Below are positions 32,347 to 41,858 of a DNA stretch of 64,000 bases, piece by piece; within the stretch, counting starts at the first letter, position 1, and each line of letters opens with the position of its first letter. Where the stretch lies: positions 496,001 through 560,000 of the forward strand of contig JADJVS010000016.1 in assembly GCA_016710465.1 (NCBI GenBank), given 5' to 3'. Below the pieces are notes generated by a model. It was not told where the DNA came from. It searched no databases and saw nothing but the letters and a program-made list of their open reading frames with translations. Made by a program: the position numbers and the translations under genes. This DNA comes from Sulfuritalea sp. GTDB taxonomy: Bacteria; Pseudomonadota; Gammaproteobacteria; Burkholderiales; Rhodocyclaceae.

Positions 32347-35300
32347 ATGCGCATCGACCAACTCGAGCTCTCCCGCTATGGAAAGTTCACCGCTCGGCCT
32401 ATCGCGATGCCGCAGGCAGCGCGTGACTTCCATCTGATCGTGGGCCCAAACGAAGCAGGAAAATCAACAATTCGTGACGCGATCCTGGATCTTCTTTTTG
32501 GGATCGAAACTAGGTCTGCGTACGATTTTCTGCACCCTAAGGCGGAAATGTGCATCTCTGGGAAAATCACTCATTCAGGTTCCTCGCTGGAATTCCAGCG
32601 GGTGAAGAAGACACGGTCGCTGCTCGACCCAAAGGGAGCAACACTTGCCGACAATTCCCTAGCCGCGTTTCTGGGGACTGCAGATCGATCATTCTTCGAC
32701 CAGATGTTCGGGCTGGACCATGATCGGCTGGTCAAGGGTGGCAACGAGATTCTCAAGGCATCAAACGACATCGGCCGTATTCTTTTCCAGTCGGCGGCTG
32801 GTATCGGCAGTCTAGGCGCGGTGCGCGATGCGCTTGAGGCAGAAGCAGAAACCCTCTGGGCGCCGCGAAAGTCCAACGAACGAGCCTATTACATCGCCGC
32901 CAAGGATTTGGCAGATGCCGATTCGCAACTGAAGCACGCCACCGTCAAAACCAAGGATTGGACGGAAGCGCGAGACAAGGTGCTGGTTATTGAACAAGCG
33001 CTCGCCGAGATCAAGACGAAGTTCGCGTCACTTGAAGCGGAACGTATGCAACTGGAACGAGTACGCCGCATCGCGCCGTCGCTGCGGGAACACTCGGAAA
33101 ACGCCCAATACTTGGTTGATATGAGCGCCGTTGCCATCCTTCCGGAAAACGCGGCAAAGCTGCTCATCGGTGCCGAGTCTGACGTGGCGATCGCCAAAGC
33201 TCAGCAGAACGTTTCACAAAAGCTCGCCGACGAAGCACGTGTGAAACGCGACGCAATTTCCGTTGACTCCGAAGTAATTCAATACGCGGATGCGATCCTT
33301 GCGCTCGCTACCCGGCGGCAGCAGACCACGTTCCATGAGCGCGATATTGCCAAGCGTGAACTGGAGATCGAAGGGCTCTGGAACAACGTTCAGAGCGCAG
33401 TCCGCCAACTCGGATGGCCTCTGACAGATGAAGCGACGCTTCAGGAGAAACTTCCGCCATTACCGATCCGACGCTCGATTGCCAGCCTGATCAAGCAGCA
33501 CGGCGCACTGGAGAAGGCCGTTACCGCAGCCACCGACGCAGAGCGCACAAAGCGGCGCGAAATAGCCGACAACGAGAGTGAAATCAATCGCAATGCAATT
33601 GCTGCGGTATCTGCCGAATTGCGTGCATCGCTCGACACGGCGATCAAACTGGGCGATGAGTCAGCAGTGATGGCGCGTGAGAAAACCAAGTTGGCCAAGG
33701 CGCAGCGAGAGATTCGCGCTGCCGAAGCTGGTCTGAGCGAATGGCGGCTTGATCTCGCCATTCTGCGCACACTTTCCGTCCCGTCGATAGACGTCACGCG
33801 CAAGCTTCGCAGCGACTTTGAGCGCCTCCAGCTTGACGAACGAACGTATGCGCAAAAGCATGACGATATCCTCGCCGAGATTGGCACGCTGGAGTTGGAA
33901 ATTGACCAGTACAAGATTTCCCGCCAAGCGGTGACCGCTGAAGACCTCGCTACGGCCCGGCGGTCACGAGATGGCGTATGGGCGACGATCAAGAGCGGTA
34001 CGCTGACAATCGCAGCAGGCGCAAGTGACTACGAGGGTCTCGTCCGGGGAACAGACGGCTTGTCGGACAAACGCCATGACAAGGCCCAGGAGGCAGCAGA
34101 TCTACAGGCAAAAATCGACAACCTCGCACGTTTGCGACTCACTCGTGACGACAACGAAAAGCGGCTGACCAATGTCCAGCGCCAAATCAACGGTGTCAAC
34201 AACGAGTGGCAGACGCTCGCTACAGCGTTGGGCTTCCCCGGCATGCCGCTTCATGCATTTGAGCAGTGGCATCTGTCGTTGTCGGCGCTCATCGCGGCCG
34301 CTGATGCAGTGGCTCTTGCGGAGGGCGACCGCGAGCAATTGTACGAATCGTTTCACACTGCCAAGGACCGCCTACGCGCTGCCCTGGGTCCGACCGCGCT
34401 AGAGATTGCGTCGGACGCAGGAATAGATGTTCTGATCGCTACAGCAAATGAATATATCGAAACCGCCAGCGGCGCGAAGGCACGTCACGATGAACTGAAC
34501 CGTCAAATCGCCAATGCCCAAATGTCGTTGGCCGACCTCGTCGAAAAGACCACCAATGCAGCTGCCGCCCTTGGTGAATGGAAGAATTCCTGGGAGATGA
34601 CAACAGCCAAGGCAGGATTGCCTAATACGGAGATCGCTGCTGCAGATGGATCCCTGGCGTTATTCGATGACATTGACGACAACCTTAAGTCAATCCGGGA
34701 GCTTCGCCAGGCGCGGATCGAAACGATGCGTAAGGATCTTGAGGACTTCGACCGGGAAGCCCGTTCTGTTGTCGAATCATTGGCGCCAGAATTGCACGGA
34801 AGTGATTCTGCCAGCGTCGCCACCGAACTCTCAGCACGACTGACCAAGGCCGGTGGCGACAAGACGGAAGCGGATCGTCTTGATGACGACCTGCTGAGTT
34901 TCGAGCGCCAGATAACTGATTCGCAGGCGCAGATTGAGTTGGCACTCGCCCGAATCGGCCCACTTACCAAACTGGCCGGCACGGAAGACATGGATGCGCT
35001 CCGGCAACTGATCGTGCGCTCAGACGAATACCGCAACAGGAAAACAGCAGCTGATGCCGCAAAGGTCACCGCCGAAGAAAATGGCGACGGACTTTCCCTT
35101 ACCCAACTGATGGACGAAGCAGCGTCGCTAGACATCGCTCAGATACCTGTGCGGCTGGGGGAGATCGGCCGCGATCTGGCCGCAGCCATGAATAGTCAGG
35201 CTGAACATTGGGCGCAACTCGCTACGGCAAACGCCGACCTGGGCAGAATTTCAGGTACGGACGAAGCAGCACACGCCGAATCAAAACGACAGGAGGCGCT

Positions 35301-35799
35301 GTCACGGATGAGTGATGCAGCTGAGCGCTTTATCAAGGTCCATATCGCCGGAAAGCTGCTTCGCTGGGCAATTGACCGATTCCGCGAAACCAAGCAAGGC
35401 CCCATGCTTGCGCGCGCCAGTGAAATATTTTCAGGGCTGACGCTCGCCTCTTTCTCCAAGCTTGTCGTCGATTTTGAATCCGACCCGCCACGACTTGATG
35501 GCCTTCGCCCTGACAACCGAACAGTCGAAATTTCCGGCATGAGCGACGGCACTCGCGACCAACTATACCTAGCACTTCGTCTTGCCGCACTCGAAATGCA
35601 CATCGAGCAGGGGCATCCGCTTCCCTTCATCGCTGACGATCTTTTCATCAATTATGACGATGAGCGTTCGCGGGCTGGTCTTGAAGCGCTCGCCAAGCTC
35701 TCGGAGATGACACAGGTGATCTTCCTGAGTCACCATAGACATCTGCTACCAGCGGTGCTGGATGTATTTGGGGATTCGGTAAACATCGTCAGACTGTAG
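32347..35799 (+). CDS. YhaN/SbcC-like ATPase with coiled coils
   Basis: This 1150-residue SMC/Rad50-type ATPase partners the nuclease encoded just before it. The N-terminal half-site has Walker A GPNEAGKST near residues 34-42 and the AAA_27-type stretch FFDQMFGLDHDRLVKGG near 118. The middle 800 residues are long coiled coil rich in A, E, K and R, without an obvious zinc hook CxxC. The C-terminal half-site has signature MSDGTRDQLYLALRLA near 1060, Walker B LPFIADDLF near 1098 and SHHRHLL near 1130. Such complexes clear DNA ends or foreign DNA. It is the last gene of the operon, with its stop abutting a convergent gene. Confidence 0.92.
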   Translation: MRIDQLELSRYGKFTARPIAMPQAARDFHLIVGPNEAGKSTIRDAILDLLFGIETRSAYDFLHPKAEMCISGKITHSGSSLEFQRVKKTRSLLDPKGATLADNSLAAFLGTADRSFFDQMFGLDHDRLVKGGNEILKASNDIGRILFQSAAGIGSLGAVRDALEAEAETLWAPRKSNERAYYIAAKDLADADSQLKHATVKTKDWTEARDKVLVIEQALAEIKTKFASLEAERMQLERVRRIAPSLREHSENAQYLVDMSAVAILPENAAKLLIGAESDVAIAKAQQNVSQKLADEARVKRDAISVDSEVIQYADAILALATRRQQTTFHERDIAKRELEIEGLWNNVQSAVRQLGWPLTDEATLQEKLPPLPIRRSIASLIKQHGALEKAVTAATDAERTKRREIADNESEINRNAIAAVSAELRASLDTAIKLGDESAVMAREKTKLAKAQREIRAAEAGLSEWRLDLAILRTLSVPSIDVTRKLRSDFERLQLDERTYAQKHDDILAEIGTLELEIDQYKISRQAVTAEDLATARRSRDGVWATIKSGTLTIAAGASDYEGLVRGTDGLSDKRHDKAQEAADLQAKIDNLARLRLTRDDNEKRLTNVQRQINGVNNEWQTLATALGFPGMPLHAFEQWHLSLSALIAAADAVALAEGDREQLYESFHTAKDRLRAALGPTALEIASDAGIDVLIATANEYIETASGAKARHDELNRQIANAQMSLADLVEKTTNAAAALGEWKNSWEMTTAKAGLPNTEIAAADGSLALFDDIDDNLKSIRELRQARIETMRKDLEDFDREARSVVESLAPELHGSDSASVATELSARLTKAGGDKTEADRLDDDLLSFERQITDSQAQIELALARIGPLTKLAGTEDMDALRQLIVRSDEYRNRKTAADAAKVTAEENGDGLSLTQLMDEAASLDIAQIPVRLGEIGRDLAAAMNSQAEHWAQLATANADLGRISGTDEAAHAESKRQEALSRMSDAAERFIKVHIAGKLLRWAIDRFRETKQGPMLARASEIFSGLTLASFSKLVVDFESDPPRLDGLRPDNRTVEISGMSDGTRDQLYLALRLAALEMHIEQGHPLPFIADDLFINYDDERSRAGLEALAKLSEMTQVIFLSHHRHLLPAVLDVFGDSVNIVRL

Positions 35800-36135
35800 T
35801 CAGCCTGGTATTGGATTCGGAAGTTTTGATGGTCGCCCTCCCCTGCTACTCCTACACCACGGCCCTTCGAGATGCGGTCGCCAATCCTGCCATTTTCCCA
35901 ACGTCGCTGCCAGCACCCGCACCGTCCGCCAGTAGTCATACCGCGTTGCCTCCGATTTCTCGCTGGCCCAGCGCTCCAGTACCCAGCGCAAATGCTTGGC
36001 CTGCCACTGGCGCGGTTCGCTGACGCCGAAACGTTGCTGGATCGCCTGGGCGATCCGTTCGCCCCGCTCGATGTGGCCGGCGATACTCGACTTTGATCCC
36101 GGCAGCGATCGTTTCAGCAGCATCGCGATGCTCAT
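35800..36135 (-). CDS. Small protein coupled to the integrase-like gene
   Basis: This 111-residue protein starts with ATGA overlap on the integrase-like gene upstream. It is basic and helical, with ERIAQAIQQRFGVSEPRQW and QAKHLRWVLERWASE. That pattern resembles the SAM-like core-binding domain of recombinases (PF12834-type), here as a separate protein. Its stop directly abuts the YhaN stop on the other strand. It may assist the partner recombinase in DNA binding. Confidence 0.6.
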   Translation of the reverse strand: MSIAMLLKRSLPGSKSSIAGHIERGERIAQAIQQRFGVSEPRQWQAKHLRWVLERWASEKSEATRYDYWRTVRVLAATLGKWQDWRPHLEGPWCRSSRGGRPSKLPNPIPG

Positions 36136-37097
36136 GACCGTGCCCCGATGTATGCAGTCACGACATCGATCCGGTCATGGCCAAGTTCGCGCGCCAGAAC
36201 CAGCCTGAACTGTTCATCGTTTTCCTGACCAAGTGATGTGCCTGCCTGCACCACCGGTGCAGTTGCTCCCGATATTTCCTGGTAACGCTCGCAGGCCCAT
36301 GCGGCCCTGAGTTCGTGATAACCCTTGATGCCGAATTCGTGCAGGAGCTTCCGTGCACGATGGACTTCGCCATCATTTACCAGATCGTCAAACGTCTCAT
36401 CAGCCCTGAGCAGGTTCCTCCCTCCCAACTGATTTCTGACCTGGACGGCTTCTCGAAGGGCAACCCGGCCGCGCTCGCTGACCGGTACCCAGCGCTCGAC
36501 TTCCTTGCCTCGTCCGCCCTTCGTGCCGTCCCGAATATCAATCTGGCCACGTTCCCTGGCCTGACGTTGCCAGTCCGCCAGATTGGCGAGGATCGCCTCG
36601 CGGAGTCGTATCCCGAAACTGCGACACAGAAGGACGATGACGGCTGCCCTGTGCAGATTTTTCTGGCGCAGGCGGACAACCAGGCGATCAATGTCCGCCC
36701 AACCCAAGCCGTCCGGCACCCTGGTGCGCACGATCCGCCGTTTTCCGACCCAGGTTGCCGGAGACTCGATACGGATGGTTTTGTCCTGGCGCAGCGCTTC
36801 CATGGTGATGTTGGCCGATACGATCAGGTTCTGCGCATAGCTGATGGCCAGGGTTTCGTCCTCCACCAGCTCTGCCAAGTCAGCGGCATAGCGTTCCAGC
36901 AGGGATTGATCTATGGCGCAGGCATCGTTGATACCATGGGTGGATCTTGCCCAGCGGCAGAACTGCCGCCAGCGTTGGGCATGGCTGGCCACAGATCCGA
37001 AATGACCCCGGCCGTAGAGGTCAAGCAACGCCTGATGGCCCGCCCAGGCCATTTGCTTGCCATAGCCGAAATTCCGTTTCGTGGTGAACTTGCTCAT
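36132..37097 (-). CDS. Integrase_1-type tyrosine recombinase-like protein
   Basis: The 321-residue protein resembles the Integrase_1 family of ICE-borne recombinase-like proteins. It has a SAM-like N-terminal part (SVASHAQRWRQFCRWARSTHGI) and a catalytic-like part with SFGIRLREAILANLADW near residue 170. Near the C-terminus are HELRAAWACERYQEI and ARELGHDRIDVVTAYIG, where the H-x-x-R and final tyrosine positions can be aligned. The ATG at 37097 is chosen over a longer frame because GGAAAA precedes it and the longer N-terminus has no domain pattern. It is unlike the three tRNA-targeting integrases here and may act in another step such as dimer resolution. Confidence 0.75.
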   Translation of the reverse strand: MSKFTTKRNFGYGKQMAWAGHQALLDLYGRGHFGSVASHAQRWRQFCRWARSTHGINDACAIDQSLLERYAADLAELVEDETLAISYAQNLIVSANITMEALRQDKTIRIESPATWVGKRRIVRTRVPDGLGWADIDRLVVRLRQKNLHRAAVIVLLCRSFGIRLREAILANLADWQRQARERGQIDIRDGTKGGRGKEVERWVPVSERGRVALREAVQVRNQLGGRNLLRADETFDDLVNDGEVHRARKLLHEFGIKGYHELRAAWACERYQEISGATAPVVQAGTSLGQENDEQFRLVLARELGHDRIDVVTAYIGARS

Positions 37098-37808
37098 GCG
37101 GTTTTCCAATTCGGTGTGTTGAAGTTGATCGATGACTGAACGCCGGCCACGGGAGGCGAGGATCAAAGCGGGGTGCAGATCAAGCGCCCACACCGATCAT
37201 CCGGGGTCCAACCGCACTCCGATCCCCGCCACCCGTTGGTGAGTGTTGAACCGGAATCAGCCGGTCGCTGCGGAGTGCTGGTCGTCGATCACGACCGGGA
37301 TGAGGCGATTGGTAACTATCGGGCAGGCCTCGTGCCCATCGACACACTCGCAAACCATCGCGAAGGGCTGGCGCCCGGCGGGAGGATGGTTATCGGCATG
37401 GCGGCCGACGGTGCGGTGCTGAATCTTTCAACGTCGGTTCACTCTCGTCGCGGGGATGGCAGATTGCCTGGCCTGCTGGCTACCGAAATTCGGCGGCCCC
37501 CGTTGTCTTGAGCGTTGGACGTGAGTTTTAGTTGTGGTTTTAGTGCAGTGGCAGAATGACTACCAATGCGTTCAAAGGCCCATGAATGCTGGGCATGTGA
37601 GCTTTTTCTATCGCTTCCCGTCTCTTTGACGGCCAGGATGGAAAATAATAACCGCCGAGGCGATCATTGCTATGGAGTGCAGGGACGAGCGGAACCCCTA
37701 TCACTGCCTGAATGGACGAGAACTCTCTTGAGCCCTGCGATCCGACGGTCGCCGAGGGCGGCTACCGTTTTGTAATGTGACGCACCGGATTCCGATCACG
37801 CCACTCTT

Positions 37809-37841
37809 GAATGCTGTTTGTTTTGCGTGGCCAGCTACCAC
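37809..37841 (-). repeat. Conserved hairpin element, copy 3
   Basis: The minus strand reads AGTGG-TAGCTGG-CCACG and then the tail CAAAACAAACAGCATTC. Four of the five stem pairs form, with G-T-G-G/C-C-A-C differing from copies 1 and 2. It is the only copy in region B and is about 710 bases upstream of the integrase-like gene. Confidence 0.55.
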
Positions 37842-38010
37842 TTTGGCCGCGATGCGTTACGCGTCACGGTTGATGGAGCGAACGATATCGACCTGAAAAT
37901 CAGGTGTCAAGCGAGGTTTCGGCACATAGACGGAATGCTCGGGATAGTCAGTGACACTGAGGGAATGACAGGGACAACGAGGGGCGATATCCGAAACGAA
38001 TTATTTTTTT

Positions 38011-38039
38011 CAGGCACTGCTGTTTTGCAACAGTGCCTG
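38011..38039. repeat. Inverted repeat after the primase-helicase gene
   Basis: CAGGCACTG (38011-38019) pairs with CAGTGCCTG (38031-38039), perfect over 9 bp. A run of T lies on its left on the plus strand, so in neither orientation is the stem followed by T. I therefore do not call it an intrinsic terminator, though it may protect a 3' end. Confidence 0.5.
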
Positions 38040-38056
38040 TCAGCGAAGTAACCGAA

Positions 38057-40438
38057 CTACTTGATATTGGGTCCATTGAGCAAGTCGCCCCCCTCCTGCT
38101 GGTTTTCAGAGTTCCGATAGCCCATTGCCCGATAACCGCGCTGCCGTTTGTCCCACATCCGAAGTAGCGCCGGGTGTCCGGTATCCACGAAATCAATGAT
38201 CCGGACATCGGTCTTTGTGGCATGCTCGCGGTGAAGCCGACCGGCATATTGCTGCAGGGTTCCCTTCCATGAGATTGGCATCGCCAGCACCAAGGTATCG
38301 AGGGCCGGGTGGTCGAACCCCTCTCCGACCAGCTTTCCGGTCGCGATCAGGACGCGCGGCGCCTCGGGCGGTAGTTCGTCAAGCTCAGCGATCATGGTGG
38401 CCCGTTGTTTCTTCGACATCCGGCCGTGCAGTACAAACGGCGACGGCACCTGTCCATCCAGGGCGGCCAGAATTGCGTCAAGGTGCTCCGTGCGTTCGGT
38501 CAGAACGAGAACTTTCCGGCCTTGCCGGTAGGCATCCCGGACTTCGGCGGCAATGGCGTCGGTCCGCGCCCGGTCATTGGCAAGATGTCGGAACACATCC
38601 TGAATACCAGCCTCGGGCGGTAAATCAATACGTGTAAAGAGTGATCGCGGCTCCACGACCAGATCGTGTGGGGCGTTGACCGGCTTGGCCGCCGTGTAGC
38701 GGATTGGTCCGCACTGCATGAAGATGATCGGCTGCTGGCCGTCGCGACGAATCGGCGTAGCGGTCAGGCCAAGCACGTATTTGGCCTTCACCACTTTAAG
38801 AATTGCGTCGAATGAGGCAGCGCCAATATGGTGGCACTCGTCGATGATGACGTGGCCGTAGTTCTCGACGACAGGGTTGATCTCGCCCTGCCGTGACAAC
38901 GACTGCATCACGGCGATATCTATCCTGCCGGTCGGCTTGGCCTTGCCGCCGCCAATGGTGCCAACCACGCCCTTGCCAACACCCATGAAGGATTGCAGAC
39001 GTTCCTGCCATTGCTTGAGCAGTTCGGTGCGATGCACCAGAACCAGCGTATTGACACCACGCCGGGCGATCATCGCCGCCGCCGTTACCGTCTTACCAAA
39101 AGCGGTCGGAGCGCAGAGCACGCCGGCATCATGATCGAGCATGGCCGTTACGGCTGCCTCCTGATCCGGACGTAGGGTGCCGGCGAAACCGACATCCAAA
39201 GCGACACCGGCGTACCGCTCATCAATCAAATTGCAAGCAGTCCCGTTGTCCCGCAACAGATCCCGAGCCGCATCGAGGCAGCCGCGCGGAAGGGCAATGT
39301 GATTGGGGTAGTTCTCGGCACAACCGATCACGCGCGGCTCGTCCCAGACCGAGAAGCGCATCGCCTGTTTCTTGTAGAACTCCGGGTTCTGAAACGCCGC
39401 CAAGCGGATCAGCCGATTGGCCAGTGCCTGCGGCAGTTGCGCTTTCTCGAAATAGACGAGATTGGCGAGTGTTACTGTCAGCGACTTCGGCATCGGTCCG
39501 TCCAGTTTCTTGAGGGCTGATCGCTTCCACGGCTCTTTCAAGTCCTCGTCGTCGATGAATGTCACATCGAGCGGATGGGCATGGCCCGTCGCCCTGAATA
39601 TGGTTGGTTCAATGTCGTGTGCCGCCATCGGCTCGATGGTCGACAGAAATCCCCATTGATCCTGGTAGGGGCGCAGATCGGCATCGACGAATACGCTGCA
39701 CCCGTTCTCGCGCGGATACTTCTGCAAGGGCAGCGCGATCAGATTGCCGAAGCCACCCTTGGGCAAGGAATCCTGGTTTGGGAATAGCCGATCATAGGAT
39801 TCGAGCTTCAGTTGCCGGGTGCGAGCACAGGTGTGGCTGATGATCGCGGTGCCGAGGCGACGGGCATCGCGGGCTGAAACCTTGCTGGCGAAAAACACCC
39901 AGGCGTGTGCGCCCTTGCCTGACCGAGAAATTTCCAATACCGCCGGTACCCCCAGTTCTTCGCAGGACTGCGTGAATGCACGCGCATCATCACGCCACTC
40001 TGCCTCGTCGAAATCGACCGCCAAGAAGTAGCAACTGTCGTCCTCCAGCAAGGGATACACCCCGACCGTGTGCTCGCCGGCCAGGTGGTCGTAGATCACC
40101 GCATCCGACAGCGGTATCAGCAGGCGTTTGCCGCAGTCGCCGCATTTGATGCGGGGTTTTTCGCAGACACCGGCAAGCCATTCGTTGGCGCAGGCCGGCG
40201 AATATCCGGTCTTGCTGGTGGTTTTGCTTTCCCAACGGACCGGATACACATCGGCACGTCCCCGAAACAGGCGGCGGAACAGTGCGACCTTCTCGCCGGT
40301 TGTGAGTCGCGAGGGCTCAGGTTCTGGAACCAGCATTGCCGGCGAGTACGGCAAGCGCCATTCGATGCCGCGGGATTCCAGCAGCGAGATCAGGCGGGCA
40401 TTCTCCAACTGCAATGCGGTAAGTTGATCATCCTGCAC
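38057..40438 (-). CDS. TOTE-type archaeo-eukaryotic primase / SF2 helicase fusion
   Basis: The 793-residue protein begins with a short coiled coil (LTALQLENARLISLLESRGI). A TOTE-associated segment with a CGDCGKR zinc-type motif leads to the primase core YFLAVDFDEAEW, where D-x-D binds metal, and ISRSGKGAHAWVFF. The helicase has APTAFGKTVTAAAMI as Walker A, VIIDECHHIG as DEAH-like box, LGLTATPIRRDGQ and the C-terminal GEGFDHPALDTLVLA. TOTE systems are proposed conflict systems that reshape DNA. No nuclease domain is visible. I place the start at the GTG at 40438, which has GGAG about 10 bases before it; the longer TTG frame would cover the likely promoter. Confidence 0.88.
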   Translation of the reverse strand: MQDDQLTALQLENARLISLLESRGIEWRLPYSPAMLVPEPEPSRLTTGEKVALFRRLFRGRADVYPVRWESKTTSKTGYSPACANEWLAGVCEKPRIKCGDCGKRLLIPLSDAVIYDHLAGEHTVGVYPLLEDDSCYFLAVDFDEAEWRDDARAFTQSCEELGVPAVLEISRSGKGAHAWVFFASKVSARDARRLGTAIISHTCARTRQLKLESYDRLFPNQDSLPKGGFGNLIALPLQKYPRENGCSVFVDADLRPYQDQWGFLSTIEPMAAHDIEPTIFRATGHAHPLDVTFIDDEDLKEPWKRSALKKLDGPMPKSLTVTLANLVYFEKAQLPQALANRLIRLAAFQNPEFYKKQAMRFSVWDEPRVIGCAENYPNHIALPRGCLDAARDLLRDNGTACNLIDERYAGVALDVGFAGTLRPDQEAAVTAMLDHDAGVLCAPTAFGKTVTAAAMIARRGVNTLVLVHRTELLKQWQERLQSFMGVGKGVVGTIGGGKAKPTGRIDIAVMQSLSRQGEINPVVENYGHVIIDECHHIGAASFDAILKVVKAKYVLGLTATPIRRDGQQPIIFMQCGPIRYTAAKPVNAPHDLVVEPRSLFTRIDLPPEAGIQDVFRHLANDRARTDAIAAEVRDAYRQGRKVLVLTERTEHLDAILAALDGQVPSPFVLHGRMSKKQRATMIAELDELPPEAPRVLIATGKLVGEGFDHPALDTLVLAMPISWKGTLQQYAGRLHREHATKTDVRIIDFVDTGHPALLRMWDKRQRGYRAMGYRNSENQQEGGDLLNGPNIK

Positions 40439-40557
40439 GGATCCAGTTCTCCGACGACGTTCCACAGGGTTGGCTAGCAATTGGCAGACGGTGATCTTAT
40501 CAGAACAGCGGATAACACGCAAAATATATTGATTTATTGCGCCTATAGTGCATAATC

Positions 40558-40569
40558 AGAATATATTCT
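40558..40569. promoter_or_regulatory. Palindrome in the divergent promoter region
   Basis: AGAATATATTCT is a perfect 12-bp palindrome between the divergent primase-helicase and rloA starts, in AT-rich sequence. It ends 20 bases before the rloA ATG and could be an operator or part of overlapping promoters. Confidence 0.35.
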
Positions 40570-40589
40570 AATAACTTGGGGTGAATAAG

Positions 40590-41858
40590 ATGTTGGTCGA
40601 GTTCCGCATCAAGAACTTCCGCAGCTTGCGTGATGAGCAAGTACTTAGCCTTGTTGCATCCAAGGACAAGACCCTGCAGGACAGTCACACGCTCGCCACC
40701 AGCCTCAAGGCCGCGCCCAATCTGCTGAGGAGTGCCGCCCTCTACGGCGCCAACGCTAGCGGCAAGTCCAATCTCATCAAAGGGCTTCAGTACATGCGCG
40801 GCGTGGTGATGGAGTCAGCCACTGTCATCCAACCCGGTCAGACCTATGCTGTGCAACCTTTCCGGCTCGATGCCGAGTCTGCCAGTCAACCGACCGAGTT
40901 CGAAGTCACCTTCATCCTTGACGGGGTGCGATATCAATATGGCTTTGCCATGACGCATCAGCGCATTGTGCGTGAACACTTGCTGGTCTACAAAGCCTTC
41001 AAACCACAGCGCTGGTTTGAACGTATTTTTGATACCAAGACCGGCAAGGACGAGTACGACTTCGGCCCCGGCCTCAAGGGCCCCAAGAATCTGTGGGAAA
41101 GTGCCACCCGGCCGAATGCTCTGTTCCTGTCGATGGCAGTTCAACTCAACAGCGAAGCACTGCGGCCCGTGTTCGACTGGTTCGCCAATGGCCTGGTGAT
41201 CTTCAACGAACAGGCCCAGCTCAGCCCGCAGGTGTCGATCCAGATGCTCAAGCAAGCCGAAGGCCGCAAGCAGATTTGCGACTTCCTTACCGCCGCCGAC
41301 ATCAGCATTGCCGACATTGAGGTCGTCACGCGCAAAGTGCCGGGGCAAGCTGTCCATTTTGACCTGGTGGCCGGCAAGACAGAAGTGCGTGCCGAAGATA
41401 TGGAAGAGCACCAGCTACGCTTCTCGCACGTCACGGAACAAGGCCGAGCCGTGTTCGACCTGATGGACGAATCCAACGGCACACGTAATCTGCTGTTTCT
41501 CACCGGGCCGGTGCTGGACATCCTGACGAAGGGGCTGACACTGGTCATCGATGAGCTCGACACCAGCCTGCACACCCTGCTGGTACGCGAACTCGTGCGC
41601 CTATTCCACCGGCCCGAGGCCAATACCGGCGGCGCGCAGCTCATCTTCACCACTCACGACACCTCACTACTCGACGCTCCGGATCTGTTTCGCCGCGACC
41701 AGGTCTGGTTTGTCGAGAAGGATCGGGAGCAGGCGTCCACGCTCATAGCTCTGTCCGAATTCAGCCCGCGCAAGAATGAAGCCCTGGAGCGTGGTTATCT
41801 GATCGGCCGCTACGGAGGCGTGCCTTTCCTCCACTCGGACTTGGGGGTGAGGCACTGA
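40590..41858 (+). CDS. rloA: RloA-like ATPase (AbiL-type system)
   Basis: The 422-residue ABC-like ATPase has FRIKNFRSLRDE at 4-15, Walker A YGANASGKSN near 50-59 and a C-terminal half with LTLVIDELDTSLHTLL near 318-333 (Walker B) and LIFTTHDTSLLDAP near 355. These features match AAA_15/21 proteins such as RloA and AbiLi, which act with a Toprim partner in phage defence by abortive infection. The ATG at 40590 is preferred over the GTG three codons earlier, since GGGGTG serves as its ribosome site. Its stop overlaps the start of rloB by one base. Confidence 0.9.
   Translation: MLVEFRIKNFRSLRDEQVLSLVASKDKTLQDSHTLATSLKAAPNLLRSAALYGANASGKSNLIKGLQYMRGVVMESATVIQPGQTYAVQPFRLDAESASQPTEFEVTFILDGVRYQYGFAMTHQRIVREHLLVYKAFKPQRWFERIFDTKTGKDEYDFGPGLKGPKNLWESATRPNALFLSMAVQLNSEALRPVFDWFANGLVIFNEQAQLSPQVSIQMLKQAEGRKQICDFLTAADISIADIEVVTRKVPGQAVHFDLVAGKTEVRAEDMEEHQLRFSHVTEQGRAVFDLMDESNGTRNLLFLTGPVLDILTKGLTLVIDELDTSLHTLLVRELVRLFHRPEANTGGAQLIFTTHDTSLLDAPDLFRRDQVWFVEKDREQASTLIALSEFSPRKNEALERGYLIGRYGGVPFLHSDLGVRH

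Larger units (their letters stand above)
37098..38056. other. Long intergenic region with leader-type structures
   Basis: I see no supported gene in these 959 bases; the plus-strand frames lack ribosome sites and protein-like sequence. It holds a CCCCG/GGGG-rich segment near 37150-37220 resembling the region A leaders, the third copy of the covarying hairpin, and an inverted repeat at 38011-38039. It may contain promoters for the integrase-like gene on the minus strand. Confidence 0.5.

Noticed and set aside
38011..38039. Intrinsic terminator for the primase-helicase gene
   Set aside because: The stem is good, but on neither strand is it followed by a T-run.
37173..38051. Plus-strand frames in the long intergenic region (37173-37511, 37566-37775, 37818-38051)
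   Set aside because: No ribosome sites, no protein-like pattern, and one overlaps the conserved hairpin element.
40439..40522. A longer primase-helicase starting at a TTG at 40522
   Set aside because: The extra residues have no family pattern and would cover the promoter region; a GTG at 40438 with GGAG upstream fits better.
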